Source: Beverwykella pulmonaria
Lineage: Eukaryota; Ascomycota; Dothideomycetes; Pleosporales; Melanommataceae
Direction: 5' to 3'
Assembly (NCBI GenBank): GCA_001599595.1
Contig: BCHH01000006.1
Span: forward strand, 2,464,319 to 2,528,318
Length of the DNA: 64,000 nt
Positions 35,647-47,507 of this stretch are shown in pieces. Position numbers and translations under genes: made by a program. Below the pieces are notes generated by a model that worked only from the letters and a program-made list of their open reading frames with translations, ran no database searches and was not told the DNA's origin. Within the stretch, counting starts at the first letter, position 1; every line of letters starts with the position of its first letter.

Positions 35647-36784
35647 TAGCGCAAAACGCATAAACGTTTGATGCCGTTCCATTTGCGACAGATCGGCGCC
35701 TGGGGTAATTACCGACTTCCTTTTCAACCGGCATTCGATGTTCAGGCATTCGCTTCTGTGCGCCTTCTCGATGTCATGCCTTGAACAGATCGTTGTCTAT
35801 ATAAAGTATGCGGCTTGCTTCTTTCTATGGCGCCACTTGTCGACCTCTGGAGGCCATCATTTGGCTGTGTCTCCGCCGCGCGACAACCCCCGGATGATGT
35901 GCTATGGAGGATGTGACAGTTTCACCCGGTGCAGGACGGCTGCATCCCGCTCGTGTACCTGTCGATCCTGAGGCTCAACTATACATTGGTCCTCTTCTCG
36001 TACAGTACCAATATGCCACTTCTGAGAGGGGCAGCAGCGAGATCACCTCAAGAACTGGGCGTAGCGCCAAGAGACTGCATACTGTCAACCAAATTCTCGG
36101 CGTCGGAGAGTCTGGCCCTCGTGTGTTGTACGTGACAGCGTGGGCTGCTGATGAATGCGACCTATGGAGTCGCATCCTGAATCGGAAGCACGTTTCACGC
36201 GCCATGGCATCCCCGCTCTACGCTGCCATTTCAAACAATTAATCCCCGACCCCCAACCACAGGCATCTCTCATACATATCTGTCTCCTTTTCACCAAATC
36301 TTTCACCTAATCCTCTGGCCGGCCCATCTCATTCCCGCCCATCCTTTGTTGATTCACCATGGCTTGCGTGCATTCCTGAGCATCTACTGCGCAGGCTTCA
36401 GAATGGAGCTGTGCAAAACATATTTCCATCTCTGGCAGATGTTCGTGCAAGAAGACAAGGAAGTCAGAGCAGGTCTTTGTCTTCGAAGCGCCCCTCGGTG
36501 AATTTCTTTTCCATAGGTGAGATGAGATGAGGCTTTCTTCTTTGTGCTATCTTTGTGTCGACCGCAGTCGCCCGACGCCCCAAATCACTGCATCGCCACT
36601 GACGACTATAAACATAGATACACCACTTGTGCGAACACTTGTTCGCTGCCTTTCGGCAAATTTTTATAAAAACAACACACGACACTTTACGATCTTGACC
36701 GACCCAGCGTCGCACCACCGAAACCTTTCAATTCTTCATAAAGCTTAATTTTTAAAACGAACACCGCTGCATCACACTTTCAAG
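35647..36784. promoter_or_regulatory. Intergenic region upstream of the secreted protein gene
   Basis: About 1.1 kb. Short frames only. TATA-like sequences occur at about 36606 (TATAAACATAGATA) and 36663 (TTTATAAAAACAAC), the latter about 120 bp before the next ATG and a plausible core promoter. Confidence 0.45.
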
Positions 36785-37321
36785 ATGCATTTTTCAATCA
36801 GCTCTTTCTTCCTCCCGCTCATCCTCCTCGCCACCACCACCAAGACCATCACCGCGGCCCCTACCTTCGCACTCCAGCGCCGCGGCCTCCCCGGCGCAGT
36901 CTACATCTGCACTGACCAAAACTTCCGGGGTAACTGCGCGTGGCAGCCCCCGTCTTCCGCATGCCGCATCATAGGAACAGGAGAATTCGCCCCGGAGTCC
37001 ATCGGACCCGATCCAGGGGGTTTCTGCAACTTCTACCAGACCCCATCGTGCACAGGCACCCCCGTCAAGACACTCAGATTCCCGGGGCTCGGAAGTGGAT
37101 TGCCGGATTTCGCGTCACTGGAGTGCTTCAAGGATGGTGGGGCTGCGACGACGGGAAACCAAACGGCGAAAGAGAAGGACGATGGAAAGATTGTGCCGAG
37201 TAAGCTGGCGGGTGGCGTGGGGAGTACAGAGAGGAAGAGGGTGAAGAGTGAGCTAGAGCAGATGGAAAAAGATGGGTTCAAGCAGGGGTTTATTGGGCAG
37301 AAGAAGGGACTGTATTATTAG
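36785..37321 (+). CDS. Small secreted cysteine-rich protein, gamma-crystallin-like
   Basis: 178 aa, single exon, ATG at 36785. A clear signal peptide (MHFSISSFFLPLILLATTT to about residue 25) is followed by a dibasic site (RR at about 32-33) and a domain with six cysteines: YICTDQNFRGNC, SSACRI, GGFCNFYQ, PSCTG and LECFKD. The pattern 'VYxCTDxNFxGxC...GPDPGxxCxFYxxxxC' resembles fungal small secreted proteins of crystallin-like fold. The C-terminal third is charged (Lys/Glu-rich) and ends GLYY. It lies in repeat-rich accessory DNA, so an effector-like or cell-wall role is possible, but the function is unknown. Confidence 0.75.
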   Translation: MHFSISSFFLPLILLATTTKTITAAPTFALQRRGLPGAVYICTDQNFRGNCAWQPPSSACRIIGTGEFAPESIGPDPGGFCNFYQTPSCTGTPVKTLRFPGLGSGLPDFASLECFKDGGAATTGNQTAKEKDDGKIVPSKLAGGVGSTERKRVKSELEQMEKDGFKQGFIGQKKGLYY

Positions 37322-38349
37322 GCTTTTCTTGGGATGGATGGGGTGTCGAGTACGGTTTTCGTCCGCTTTGTGACTGGTTGGATTCGCTTTATTGTATAGC
37401 ATCTTTTGGGAGGTGGCGCTTGGGTTTACTTAGGTTTTTTTGGGTGCGTTCAAGGTTCGTGTTCACGCTTATGAGCAATGGCGAAATTGGGCACGTATGA
37501 ACAAGACAGTTGTATGATAGTTTACCAACCTTGGTCCGGAAAAATCGAGTCTGGACTCAAATCAGAGGTTGATATTCGTTTACAAATCGTCGTACTGAAA
37601 ATAATTGCACCTCAAGCTACTATGATGCCAAGCGTTTGGAGAGTAATAGGTTCTGGTAGTATGCAATGCAAATTCCGTGGTCTTAAATGCAAAGGAAGCA
37701 AGAGTTTCGGAAATTTCTTTTCCTTGTTCCCTGCATCGAAGAACCACCATTCAGGATCCCCATGCCAAACGACCGGAGAATCCACCTCTACTACTGCGTG
37801 GTTCCGCAACCGAAGAGAATAACAGGGTTGTGTCAACATGATATCCAGGAGACTCTAATGGTTACTACAGCTGTTTGCTTGCGTCTGTGTAATCCCACTA
37901 TACATTCTCCTCGAATGTGGAAACGGGCAGTACAGTCAATGTAATGGAATAGAAAGTTTCCTCGCACCGCACTTGGAAGGCGACACCCATCCCTCTAGAC
38001 ACACTTTTCTTTTTCCTTGGAAACTTTGTCATCAGCAAGTGCCGGCATCCAATCCAGCAATTTCTCGATTCTCAAACAATCCTCAACGTGATGGGCAATC
38101 GCGCTATCACGTGTTCTTGTCACGTTGCTGCCTGAACTATTCCCACTTTAGGTGGCTATTTGAGAGTGTTTTAGTAATGGTGGATTTCAAGAGGACGGCG
38201 CTTGCTATGAAAACTATAAGTTCAGGACACTATATTGTCACGTGGATACGCCACAGAATACACATCTTGATACTCTTTCCTCGACTCTCCTGCTTACACC
38301 ATTGCTATCCCTTCCATTAGGGATCCTCGTTGCCGATGTTTAATACTTC

Positions 38350-38447
38350 CTTAGTACTCATACCCATCAGGTCCGTAAAAAAGATGGGTCCTTCCAATCA
38401 AAAGTTGGTGGTAAAACACGTGATTCTCAGACTGCCGGGGTGCTTGA
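38350..38447 (-). repeat. Second, partial copy of the 28.3 kb MITE-like element
   Basis: Read on the minus strand it matches 28283-28368 for about 90 bp with scattered, mostly transition, differences: CTCAAGC.CCCCGG, TGAGAATCACGTGTTTT, CCACCAA.TTTTGATTGGAAG and ACGGACCTGATG. The second inverted end is not present here, so the copy is truncated. Confidence 0.7.
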
Positions 38448-39250
38448 GTACACGTTCACACTACAGCCTAGTTTATCTCCTGCAGTTTAGATCACTAGCT
38501 TGGTTAGCATGTGATAAATTAAATTAATAAGACAGACTCACTATTCTATACCTTTTTAGCATCCTTGTCCTTGTTGTATTTTGATGAATCTGTGAGGGAT
38601 ACTTCTGTTTCCCGGCCGTGAGACTGCGGGTCACGTGACACATCACATATATAGTTTCTCCGAATCCTCTGAGTATCCTCAAGGATTCGTCTCGACTGTG
38701 ATGAATCAAGCCTGTTTACTCCTGATCCATCTGTTCGTTCTGTTCCCTGCCACTGCTAGTCTCACAGAATCTCAATGCCACGGTCACATATAGCACTCTT
38801 AATGGCCGCCGTCTCCTCTGTTACATTATCATAGTCCTCCTTAATTCCCAAGATCTTATGATATTCGTCTTGACTGCAGGATAAAACTTCTTTAAAAATT
38901 TTGCTTGCTTTGTTGCATTGTCATCACCGATTCCATTATTATCAGTCTTAGTGGACGAGTGTGGCTCCTTATTCTTAGGAGGCTGGCTCTTAGATGATTC
39001 CTTAGCCGCTTCGGCTGCCTCTATTTCCACTTATCGTCTTTTTCTGCTTTAATTCGGTCGTCATCTACCTCTGGGGTTCATTCTGGGATCAGTAAGCTAA
39101 TATTCTGTTTTGCTAGCTCCTGTATTGGAGTGCGCGGTCACGTAATATGGACGAGATAAATCAGGGACTGAGTTGATTTAGAAGCTATGGAAATCGACGA
39201 GCATATATATCTAGCCATGACTAATCGAGACATGTGACTAAGCGCACAGT

Positions 39251-39311
39251 GCACGTGATATCCAAGATCATGTGGTGCACGTGATATTCACGTGATATAC
39301 CGTGATATCCT
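39251..39311. repeat. Cluster of CACGTGATAT words
   Basis: Four close copies within 61 bp: GCACGTGATATCC, GCACGTGATATTC, CACGTGATATACC and CCGTGATATCC. The core is the E-box palindrome CACGTG. This may be a decayed tandem repeat or a bHLH-factor site cluster. Confidence 0.55.
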
Positions 39312-39589
39312 GGCTTTTCATTGGCCCCTGACTTGGTCGTATGGGAGTTCTACTGACTAGCTATATTTGCAGAGATGCTATCGATGTTTACATTAGTTGA
39401 ACTTATTATGAATTAGTTGACAGAGTTTTATATTTTCAGCGGCCACTGCGTCAAATAAGTATCCCATCGTGAACACCTGGCCCAATTCTAGTCCACTTTC
39501 TTCTGTTTCTTGTAGGCCCTGGTAAACTGAATAATTGTATGCACATCAACCGTGTTACTCGAGATCGATACCTATTTAAACACAGGTAG

Positions 39590-39778
39590 ATATCGAAATG
39601 AAGGGCCATACCATGGGCTACGAGTTTTCCGTCGTACGGAGACACAACTGGAAAGGTCTTTCCATCTGAAGATTTCACAAACTATGGGGTAAGTCAGCTG
39701 AGTACCTGCGCCGTGAAGTCATGTGAAGTCTATCGGTACCTTTCCTCCGACATAAAGCTGAGTTTGTATAGACGGCAT
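39590..39778 (-). pseudogene. Aldehyde dehydrogenase N-terminal relic
   Basis: Minus-strand fragment starting with ATG at 39778. MPSIQTQLYVGGK is followed by what looks like an intron (GTACCGATAG...CCCATAG), then FVKSSDGKTFPVVSPYDGKLVA, which is the typical ALDH N-terminal strand pattern 'FIGG.F..SSDGKTF.V.SP.DGK..A'. Beyond about 39600 no ALDH sequence (Rossmann fold, catalytic Cys) is found, so more than 90% of the gene is missing. It is divergent from the decarboxylase gene 330 bp away. The call rests on a short but specific match. Confidence 0.55.
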
Positions 39779-40106
39779 GTTTTAGAGTGCACAACTGGAA
39801 GCAAACTTCTGAAAAGAATGATTACCCCGGCCTGGTGAAACATTCTACTGCAGATGTATAAGAATCCGCGGCACGCTTATAGTCGTGTTGCTTCCTAGCT
39901 TACATGTTCGGAACCCGCTTGCACGGCGGAGCATGAACGCCAAACGAGCCACCCGCAGCCGGAACACAGCGATTTGAAATAATACTATTAAGTACGTCAT
40001 GTTGGCCTCAGCTTCTGCCCATTCATTATTTATCCATTGAACTTCCCCATCCTTGCCCGAAAGATAGAAACGGGACTGATTAGGTCCAAACCTCACCATT
40101 GCAACA
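39779..40106. promoter_or_regulatory. Divergent region, ALDH relic / decarboxylase
   Basis: About 330 bp between two divergent starts; no distinct motif recognised. Confidence 0.4.
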
Positions 40107-41301
<1,195 letters not shown>

Positions 41302-41500
41302 ATTTGATGGTCAAGGAAGTGTGATAGGCTGGCTGTACACGCAGTAGGGAGCAAACAAAATTCAATTATCAATTTAGTGTTTTCATAAAACAAGAAAAAA
41401 GGTGATGATAATGATGAAAAAAGAAAACGAATGGATAAACAAACTATCCTATAAAATTTAGATTCTACAGTACACTGTAGCCTGCTTTACAGGTAGTGAT

Positions 41501-42609
41501 TTATCCCAACACCTGCTGTTTAAGGAAGTCGATTCCTTGCGCCACATATTGATAGTCCGGCTCTTCAGCTGCCAGTCCAATTTCAAAGCCATGTGGCGCA
41601 TTGGGTACAAGAACAAGGTTAGAATCTACCCCTAGTGCCTGCAACTGAGAATGGGCGCGTGAACTAAAGCTGGCGGGCACCATCGTATCGGCGTCTCCAT
41701 GAATGAACATGGTCGGCGGGAATGATTTAGAAAAGATTGTCACGGGATCGATACGATCGTATTTGCCATCTTGCACAATATTCTGCAAATGTGTTCCTCT
41801 CTTCACGTGGGTAAATAGCCAAGCGTTTCGCGGGACGCTGAGGTCTGGCTTCGGGATCCCTCTGCTGGATTTGCCATCAGCAGCCTCCGAAGATCCTTCA
41901 GCCACCTTTTCCAGAGACCGTTCCGTGTAAGTTGGGATCGGCCCCTGGAAGATTCTTAACAGAAAGGGTTCTGGGAAGTCTGGCAACTGACTCAGCATGG
42001 GCAAGGGAGAACGCCAGAATTCATCGTCAAAATATTTCGGTCCATAGAAATCAAGCAGCGCAACCGGCGGCTCCTCTTCGGCGGCCTGTATATATTGGAT
42101 TAGCTGTTTCGACGTCCTGCAAAATATCTAGTCTTTCACAGCACACATACGAGATGAAGGGCTAATGTAGCACCCGCAGAAAATCCGATAGTAGCGATCT
42201 TGGATGCATCGACTTCCACGCTGTACTCCAGCATCAAACCGCTTAGTTCTCTCTTGCACCATGCATAAGCAGCTCTTGCATCATGGAGCGGCCCGTCATT
42301 AAGGGAGACTTGTGGGCATAAAGAATAATCTGCTGACACGGCGAGGAATCCAAGAGACACAAGATCGTTGATAATCGGCGGGTGGATTGATTTACGAGAA
42401 CCGACCACAAAGCCCCCACCATGGAAAATTAGAGCTAAAGAGTTGTCGCGTTAGGTCTTGTAAAGTTCGCTAGCTGTCTCTGATCAAAGTAACTCACCGA
42501 TCGGTCGCGCAGAGGGAAATGCTTGTTCAGCCCAATAGACAGTCACCGCAGGCTCTCGACCATCTGCGAAAGTCTTAAAGGGGAAATCGGCTGACCGAGT
42601 TCTGTCCAT
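41501..42609 (-). CDS. HSL-type alpha/beta hydrolase (esterase)
   Basis: Exons are 42609-42498, 42434-42151 and 42085-41501, phases agree, giving 326 aa. Hormone-sensitive-lipase-like family: oxyanion motif FHGGGFVVGSR (H42-G45), nucleophile GFSAGA (S123), acid in HGDADTMVP (D265) and histidine in APHGFEIG (H297). No signal peptide, so likely cytosolic. It is convergent with the decarboxylase (200 bp) and divergent from the cleavage oxygenase, suggesting work in one pathway, e.g. freeing an aromatic from an ester. The substrate is unknown. Confidence 0.9.
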
Positions 42610-43037
42610 TTTGTAATACGTTCCGTTTTGCTTCTTGGTATGAAATGTTCAAGCGCCAGGGAAAAAAAAAAGTAGGTGTTCACGGTAAATTCGGTGATGC
42701 GATCGAGGAGAGGTTGATTGAAGACAGACACTACGCACAACGCACAAGGCTCTGTACAAAGGGTTTTCCCGGTTGCGCTGTTCTGTTCTGTTACGTTCCG
42801 AGCTCCGTTTTCACATTGAAGCGATCGCGGTCCCCGCGTAAGCGTTGTTCGTCACGAGACGTCTGCACTGTCGGGTTCCGCGTCGGCAGCTTCGCGGAGG
42901 CCGGCTTCGGTCCGTCCCGAGGCGTAAATGATATTACAGTGCCCAACAGTAGTTAGCATCACGACACAAACACTCAATCTTCTCGATCCCGACTATTGAA
43001 GACGTTTACATCTAATCACGCCACACCCGACAGAATC
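42610..43037. promoter_or_regulatory. Divergent promoter, esterase / cleavage oxygenase
   Basis: About 430 bp between two divergent ATGs, GC-rich toward the centre. Co-regulation is likely from geometry, but I see no defined operator. Confidence 0.45.
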
Positions 43038-44897
43038 ATGCCAACTTTGAACGAGGCAACCGCTGAGCTCAAAGCACGTCCCGAAGTGGATTTTCCAGAC
43101 AATCCATTCTTCAAAGGCAGCGAGGCACCTTGCCGTTTCGAAGCGGAAGTTTACAATTGCATCGTCCGCGGCGAGATCCCCGCCCATATCGATGGAACTT
43201 ACTACCGTTGCATGCCTGACACTCTGTGGGCTCCCCTGTACCACGACGATGTCTTCATCAACGGCGACGGTGCTATTGATGCAGTGCGCATCAAGGATGG
43301 CCACGCAGATTTCAAGCAGAAGTTTGTACGCACGGAAAAGTTCACCATTGAGAGGGCTGCTCGGCGGTCTATCTTCGGAAAGTATCGCAATAGATATACG
43401 GACGACCCTCGCGTCAAACACAAGATACATTCTACTGCGAATACGCATGTGATATACTTTGAAAATCAGCTGTTGGCACTCAAGGAGGATTCTCTGCCGT
43501 ATGCAATGAATCCAGACACTCTTGAGACTAAAGGTAGGTCATTGGCAATCTTCCTCAGCGCTGCAAGCAAGCACAAGGGGAGAATGCCACGGCCGTATCC
43601 TTCTCGCTCCTCCTACGGCATGGTTAACTGAGAATGATAGGCGCATACGACTTTCATGGTCAATATACATCCCCCACGTTCACCGCCCATCCGAAATTGT
43701 GCCCCGACACTGGCGAGTTAATCACAATGGGTTATGAGGCCAAAGGGGATGCAACAACAGACGTCGCTTACTTTCTTTTTGACAAGAACGGCAAGAAGCT
43801 CGAAGAATGTTGGGTCAATGCACCCTATGCAGGAATGATGCACGACATGGCTGTGACCGAGAAGTGGATCGTTTTCATTCTGGTCCCTCTTGCTACTGTG
43901 TCAGTTGATCTGCTCAAGGAAGGACATAAACATTTTGCATGGGATCAAGCAAAGCCTCTCACATTCGGCATTCTTCCACGACGAAATCCAAAGCCGGAGG
44001 ATTTGAAATGGTTTCCTTTTAGGAACGCTTTCTACGGACATTCTGGCAATGCTTTCGACGGCAAAGACGGATGTGTATACCTCGACGCTCCCCTCACGTA
44101 TATGAACAAGGTGCGTATGATTCGTGTCTAAACTTGAAAGTATGAGAGTAATAAGCATACTGCAAGACCTAACCTGTATTAGTTCTGGTTCTTCCCGCCG
44201 GTTGGAGAAGATATGTTCACCTCAGAGAGCGCCAAGCGGCCTTCTACAGGACCAGTCAGTCATTATGTTCGCTGGAGATTTGATCCCAATGCGGCTAGCG
44301 GGACTCCTGTAGAACCAACGGAACTCATCAAACTTAATGGAGAGATGCCGCATGTCGATCCACGGTATGCGACAAAACCGTATGACTACCTTTTCCTAGC
44401 ATTGGCCGATCCATCGAAGAAAAATGCCCCCGTTGGTGGCGCGTACAACGCAATCGCCAAAGCCAATGTCAACGACGGAACGTACGAATACTGGAGTGCA
44501 GGTAACGATGTTGGACTTCATGAGGTAGCCTTCATTCCAAGGGCTCCGGATGGTAAGCTAACAACCCCACCTTTATCTCCATTGCGACTTTCTAGTACCG
44601 CGCCAGTTCCGAATTCAGCCTTCCTCTAACAAGGCTACAGCACCCGAAGCGGACGGCTATGTCATATCAATCGCCAACAAGAAGGACAAAATGCTCACGG
44701 ATATCGTTATTCTCGACACGATGAAGCTGTCTGAGGGACCTGTGGCAATAATCGAATTGCCTTTCAGACTGAGAAGTGGTATACATGGCTCTTGGGTCCA
44801 TGCCAACGATCTTTTACCAGAGAAAGATCTGTGTGACATGCACAATATTAGTGCAGAGGTTCGTACCGAGTTCAGTGCGCAAGGGAGCAAAATTTGA
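43038..44897 (+). CDS. Carotenoid / stilbene cleavage oxygenase (CCD family, CAO-1-like)
   Basis: Fe(II) oxygenase that cleaves a double bond; fungal CAO-1-type members cut stilbenes such as resveratrol or piceatannol into two benzaldehydes. Exons are 43038-43533, 43641-44110, 44183-44552 and 44641-44897, phases agree, giving 530 aa. The four iron-binding histidines are visible: H182 (FTAHPKL), H233 (MMHDMAV), H299 (YGHSGNAF) and H494 (GIHGSWV). No signal peptide. The ATG at 43038 is preferred because the frame upstream has only TTG. For the last intron, the acceptor at 44640 gives APEADGYV, the family pattern; an alternative at 44595 also keeps the frame. Stilbene rather than carotenoid cleavage is inferred from CAO-1 resemblance and the aromatic-decarboxylase neighbour. 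Confidence 0.92.
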
Positions 44898-46094
44898 TAG
44901 GTAAAAATGGGAACGTAATGTGGTGGAGTAAAGGTGTGATATAGAAAATCAAGAGGGTAGAAGGCGACTCGTAGCCATGCGATGTCCGAAACAGCAATAC
45001 ACTGAGGGAGGGAGGATCAAGGTGAGGTTTGTCAGTAGACTGTTGCAATTTCGTTGTATCTAGCTACCAAAGGAAAGAAAGAGCTGTGTCATGAAAGACA
45101 GAAGAAATGTTCGTGATCTCGTTGGAGTCAGGGTCTTGTGGTCGGTGGTCGGTTCGATGGTGAAGGGGTAAGTCGGCCCTATTTCAGCTACACTAAGATA
45201 GAGAGAGAAGAGGTACTCAGGGAGAACGATCCTATATACATAAGGGTACGGTCCAGGCGCAGGCCGACCGAGCATGTCCTGAGAATGTGGCATGGCGTAG
45301 CGCGCACACGTCGTTCGACATGGTTGAGCTGAGCGTGCGCCACCGTCGCATCTGATGCGTGTTCCTGTGATGTGTGGTTGAGCTCACCGCCTGCTACCAT
45401 CCATCACCTCTGATACGTGTTCATGTGATGTGTGGTCAAACTGGCGAGCAGCACCGTCATAGCAAGGTCTTAGGTTTTCAACTACACAAAGGCACCTTTA
45501 CTAAAGCTAGGCCCTATACCACACTAGAGCAAGTTACTAGGGGCGTGGATCCCACTTAATTTAGGGCCCTAATAGCCTTTACTTACAGCAACGCAGTTCC
45601 ACAGTACTATTGTTCTAGCGCCAGGGCTGTTGTTGCTGCTGGTGGATTGTGAGGTGGTTGATCAAACGTGTTGCTAGAAGGATTTAGTGATTTAGTAGAG
45701 GTGATGGGTGAGTTTTGTGTTGTGAGGGGCTGGTGTCCCTGGCTGGGGAGGAGTTGTTGATTGTGTGATATAATTGACGTAGGCCCTGCCCTACGATGTG
45801 AAACTGTATCTGGTAGTTGTCGAGGGCTCTGCGGTCGCAGTGAGGCTTGTCGCGACAGGAGAGGTGTGTGGGTGTAGTCCGGGTCCCTACAAATACGTCC
45901 GGTCCTTCAAAGGTAGTCTGCTGTAAACTCGAGCGATATCATTAGCGTGATCTTTTTCCTGGCACGAATACGCTTGTACGTCAGGCTCCAGGGTGTCCTC
46001 TGCGGTCCTCCGCCGGAGAGGGTTGGAGGGTTCGGGGTTGCCTCTGTTTCAAGGGCTTTGCCACACGCTCCTCCAGAAAATATCTACGGATGCG
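44898..46094. other. Accessory intergenic region with LTR-like relic
   Basis: About 1.2 kb. Holds the inverted LTR-like copy (45060-45470); the rest (45470-46094) has no recognised gene and includes G/T-rich stretches. Confidence 0.5.
45060..45470 (-). mobile_element. LTR-like retrotransposon relic, copy 2 (inverted)
   Basis: Minus-strand match to 26140-26440, with the same TATATAGGATCG TATA region and GCTCGGTCGGCCTGCGCC block. This copy has an internal partial duplication of a roughly 75 bp unit (two CCACACATCACA..AACACG.ATCAGA segments at 45305-45370 and 45380-45445, read on the minus strand). Beyond it, at about 45055-45065, TTGGTAGCTAGATAC resembles a primer-binding site, after which element sequence stops. 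No gag or pol was found. Confidence 0.6.
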
Positions 46095-46560
46095 ACCTTC
46101 GGGAGAGATATATTAAAACTGGGATACAAGCTGTTCGGGAATCAAGACACGCTACAGACAACGTTTCTCGCCGCTACCGTCTTTGACGCGACGTCAACCT
46201 TCACTGAGTTGCAGGGCCTTTTTGGTATCGTCTATGCAGCGTCGTTTTTCTAGCTCTGGAGATACGAAGATCAAATCAAGACTTCTGTTGCTCGGCTCCC
46301 ACGAGCACAGAAGGGTTCTATGATACTCGGACGTCAAATTAGTGCCGTAAACGCAGTCATGCATGACCACAGAACGAACCCCACAGAGACCACGTTTCGA
46401 CACAACGTCGGAAGTCTACAGAAGATGTGGCGTGAGATTGGAAACGACATCGAGGTATCATTCGCACTTGAAGCTAAACTTGAAGAGTTGGACGGCGACC
46501 ATTCAAGTTCCATACGGGTGATACAAGACACATCCACTGCGTCATTCGGAGAAAGTAGGC
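46095..46560 (+). pseudogene. SAM-dependent methyltransferase relic (UMTA/LaeA-type secondary-metabolism family)
   Basis: A single frame, open except for a TAG at 46251, reads GRDILKLGYKLFGNQDTLQ, IVYAASFF, stop, LWRYEDQIKTSV, GSMILGRQISAVNA and FRHNVGSLQKMWREIG. This matches the second half of fungal methyltransferases of the 'IxHAASFFHLF..E.Q......L..PxxGSLIVGRQ.G' type. The SAM-binding N-terminal part is missing, so the gene is truncated as well as stopped. It sits between LTR-like debris and a secreted-protein gene. Confidence 0.65.
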
Positions 46561-47507
46561 CGCCTATGATGTTGCACGTTTGGTTGGCAATCATGCGTTG
46601 CGTTCTGCACCGGATGTTGCACTCGTTCTTATGGATTTCTCGAAGCAACGACAATATGTTCGCAGACGCCTTGGAGCCCATGCAGACGTAAGCCCTATAT
46701 GCCCGGTATCAGTTTGCAGGTACCGGCGTGTTCATATATCAGAAGCGGTACCTGCGCGGCTCTGTTATCGTTGCGATGCAGTCGTTCGAGGATTACTGCC
46801 AATCGCAACCCGGACCAGGAACCGTTCTCCCCCAACAGCAAAACACGACAACATCGCCATCGCCCTTTTTCGCCCTTCGTTTGGCCTTCTCCTCCGGGTA
46901 CTCGATCCTGGGGAAAAGGAAAGCTGTCCGTATTTTTAGACCCCATATTGCAACACGCGATTTAGCGGGGTGCAGACCAGGGTAGTCAAGCATCCAGCCA
47001 AACAAGCTTAATTACTCGTACTTTGGATATATCTTCTCTATATACGGCCATATATTTTCTCTGTTGCCCTTCGAACGGCTATTTAGCCCCCCTAACGCGC
47101 TTCCGCGGTATCGGGGCCACCAACTGCCCGGTTGGAAGCACTACCTGATCGTTTGCAGCGGACATTGCAAAAGCAGACACGGCGAGAAGCCGAAATTGAC
47201 GCATAGTGAACTCCCAGTCCATTTAATATGTCGAGAATACCACAAGTACGCGCGGTCTGGCCCGACATGATCGCCCAGAAGTATCGATGTGCCCGAATTG
47301 TCATTCCCTCATCTATTCTCAAATGAAAGATGCTACATCACGAGCCGTATGCACGATTTTTTCTACTACCTGCAAACCCTTGCTGAACTTCGAAAGAGTT
47401 ATAAGTAGGGATCACACTCGTCTGTTATTGCTTTCAGTCTTCCCAGTTGTGTGTCCTCGACATCGAGTAACAGTCACTCTAAAGCAAAGGCTCACCATAC
47501 CGGCAAC
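46561..47507. other. Intergenic stretch with unidentified frames
   Basis: About 950 bp. A + strand frame around 46710-46985 (FIYQKRYLRGSVIVAMQSF) could be gene debris but matches nothing I know. Sequence just before 47508 is the next gene's promoter/leader. Confidence 0.4.

Larger units (their letters stand above)
37322..39589. other. Repeat-bearing intergenic stretch
   Basis: About 2.3 kb with no gene I can support. It contains the inverted partner of the 28.3 kb element (38350-38447) and a cluster of CACGTGATAT words (39251-39311). A Lys/Glu-rich minus-strand frame at 38821-39030 is not recognisable. Confidence 0.5.

Noticed and set aside
38821..39030. Lys/Glu-rich minus-strand frame (69 codons)
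   Set aside because: Too short, stops around it, no recognisable family; may be gene debris but cannot be supported.
42996..43037. N-terminal extension of the cleavage oxygenase
   Set aside because: The frame opens with TTG, not ATG; the ATG at 43038 is the first usable start.
45561..45572. TTAGGGCCCTAA palindrome, like two head-to-head telomere repeats
   Set aside because: Only one unit in each direction; a 12 bp palindrome can occur by chance and no longer telomeric array is present.
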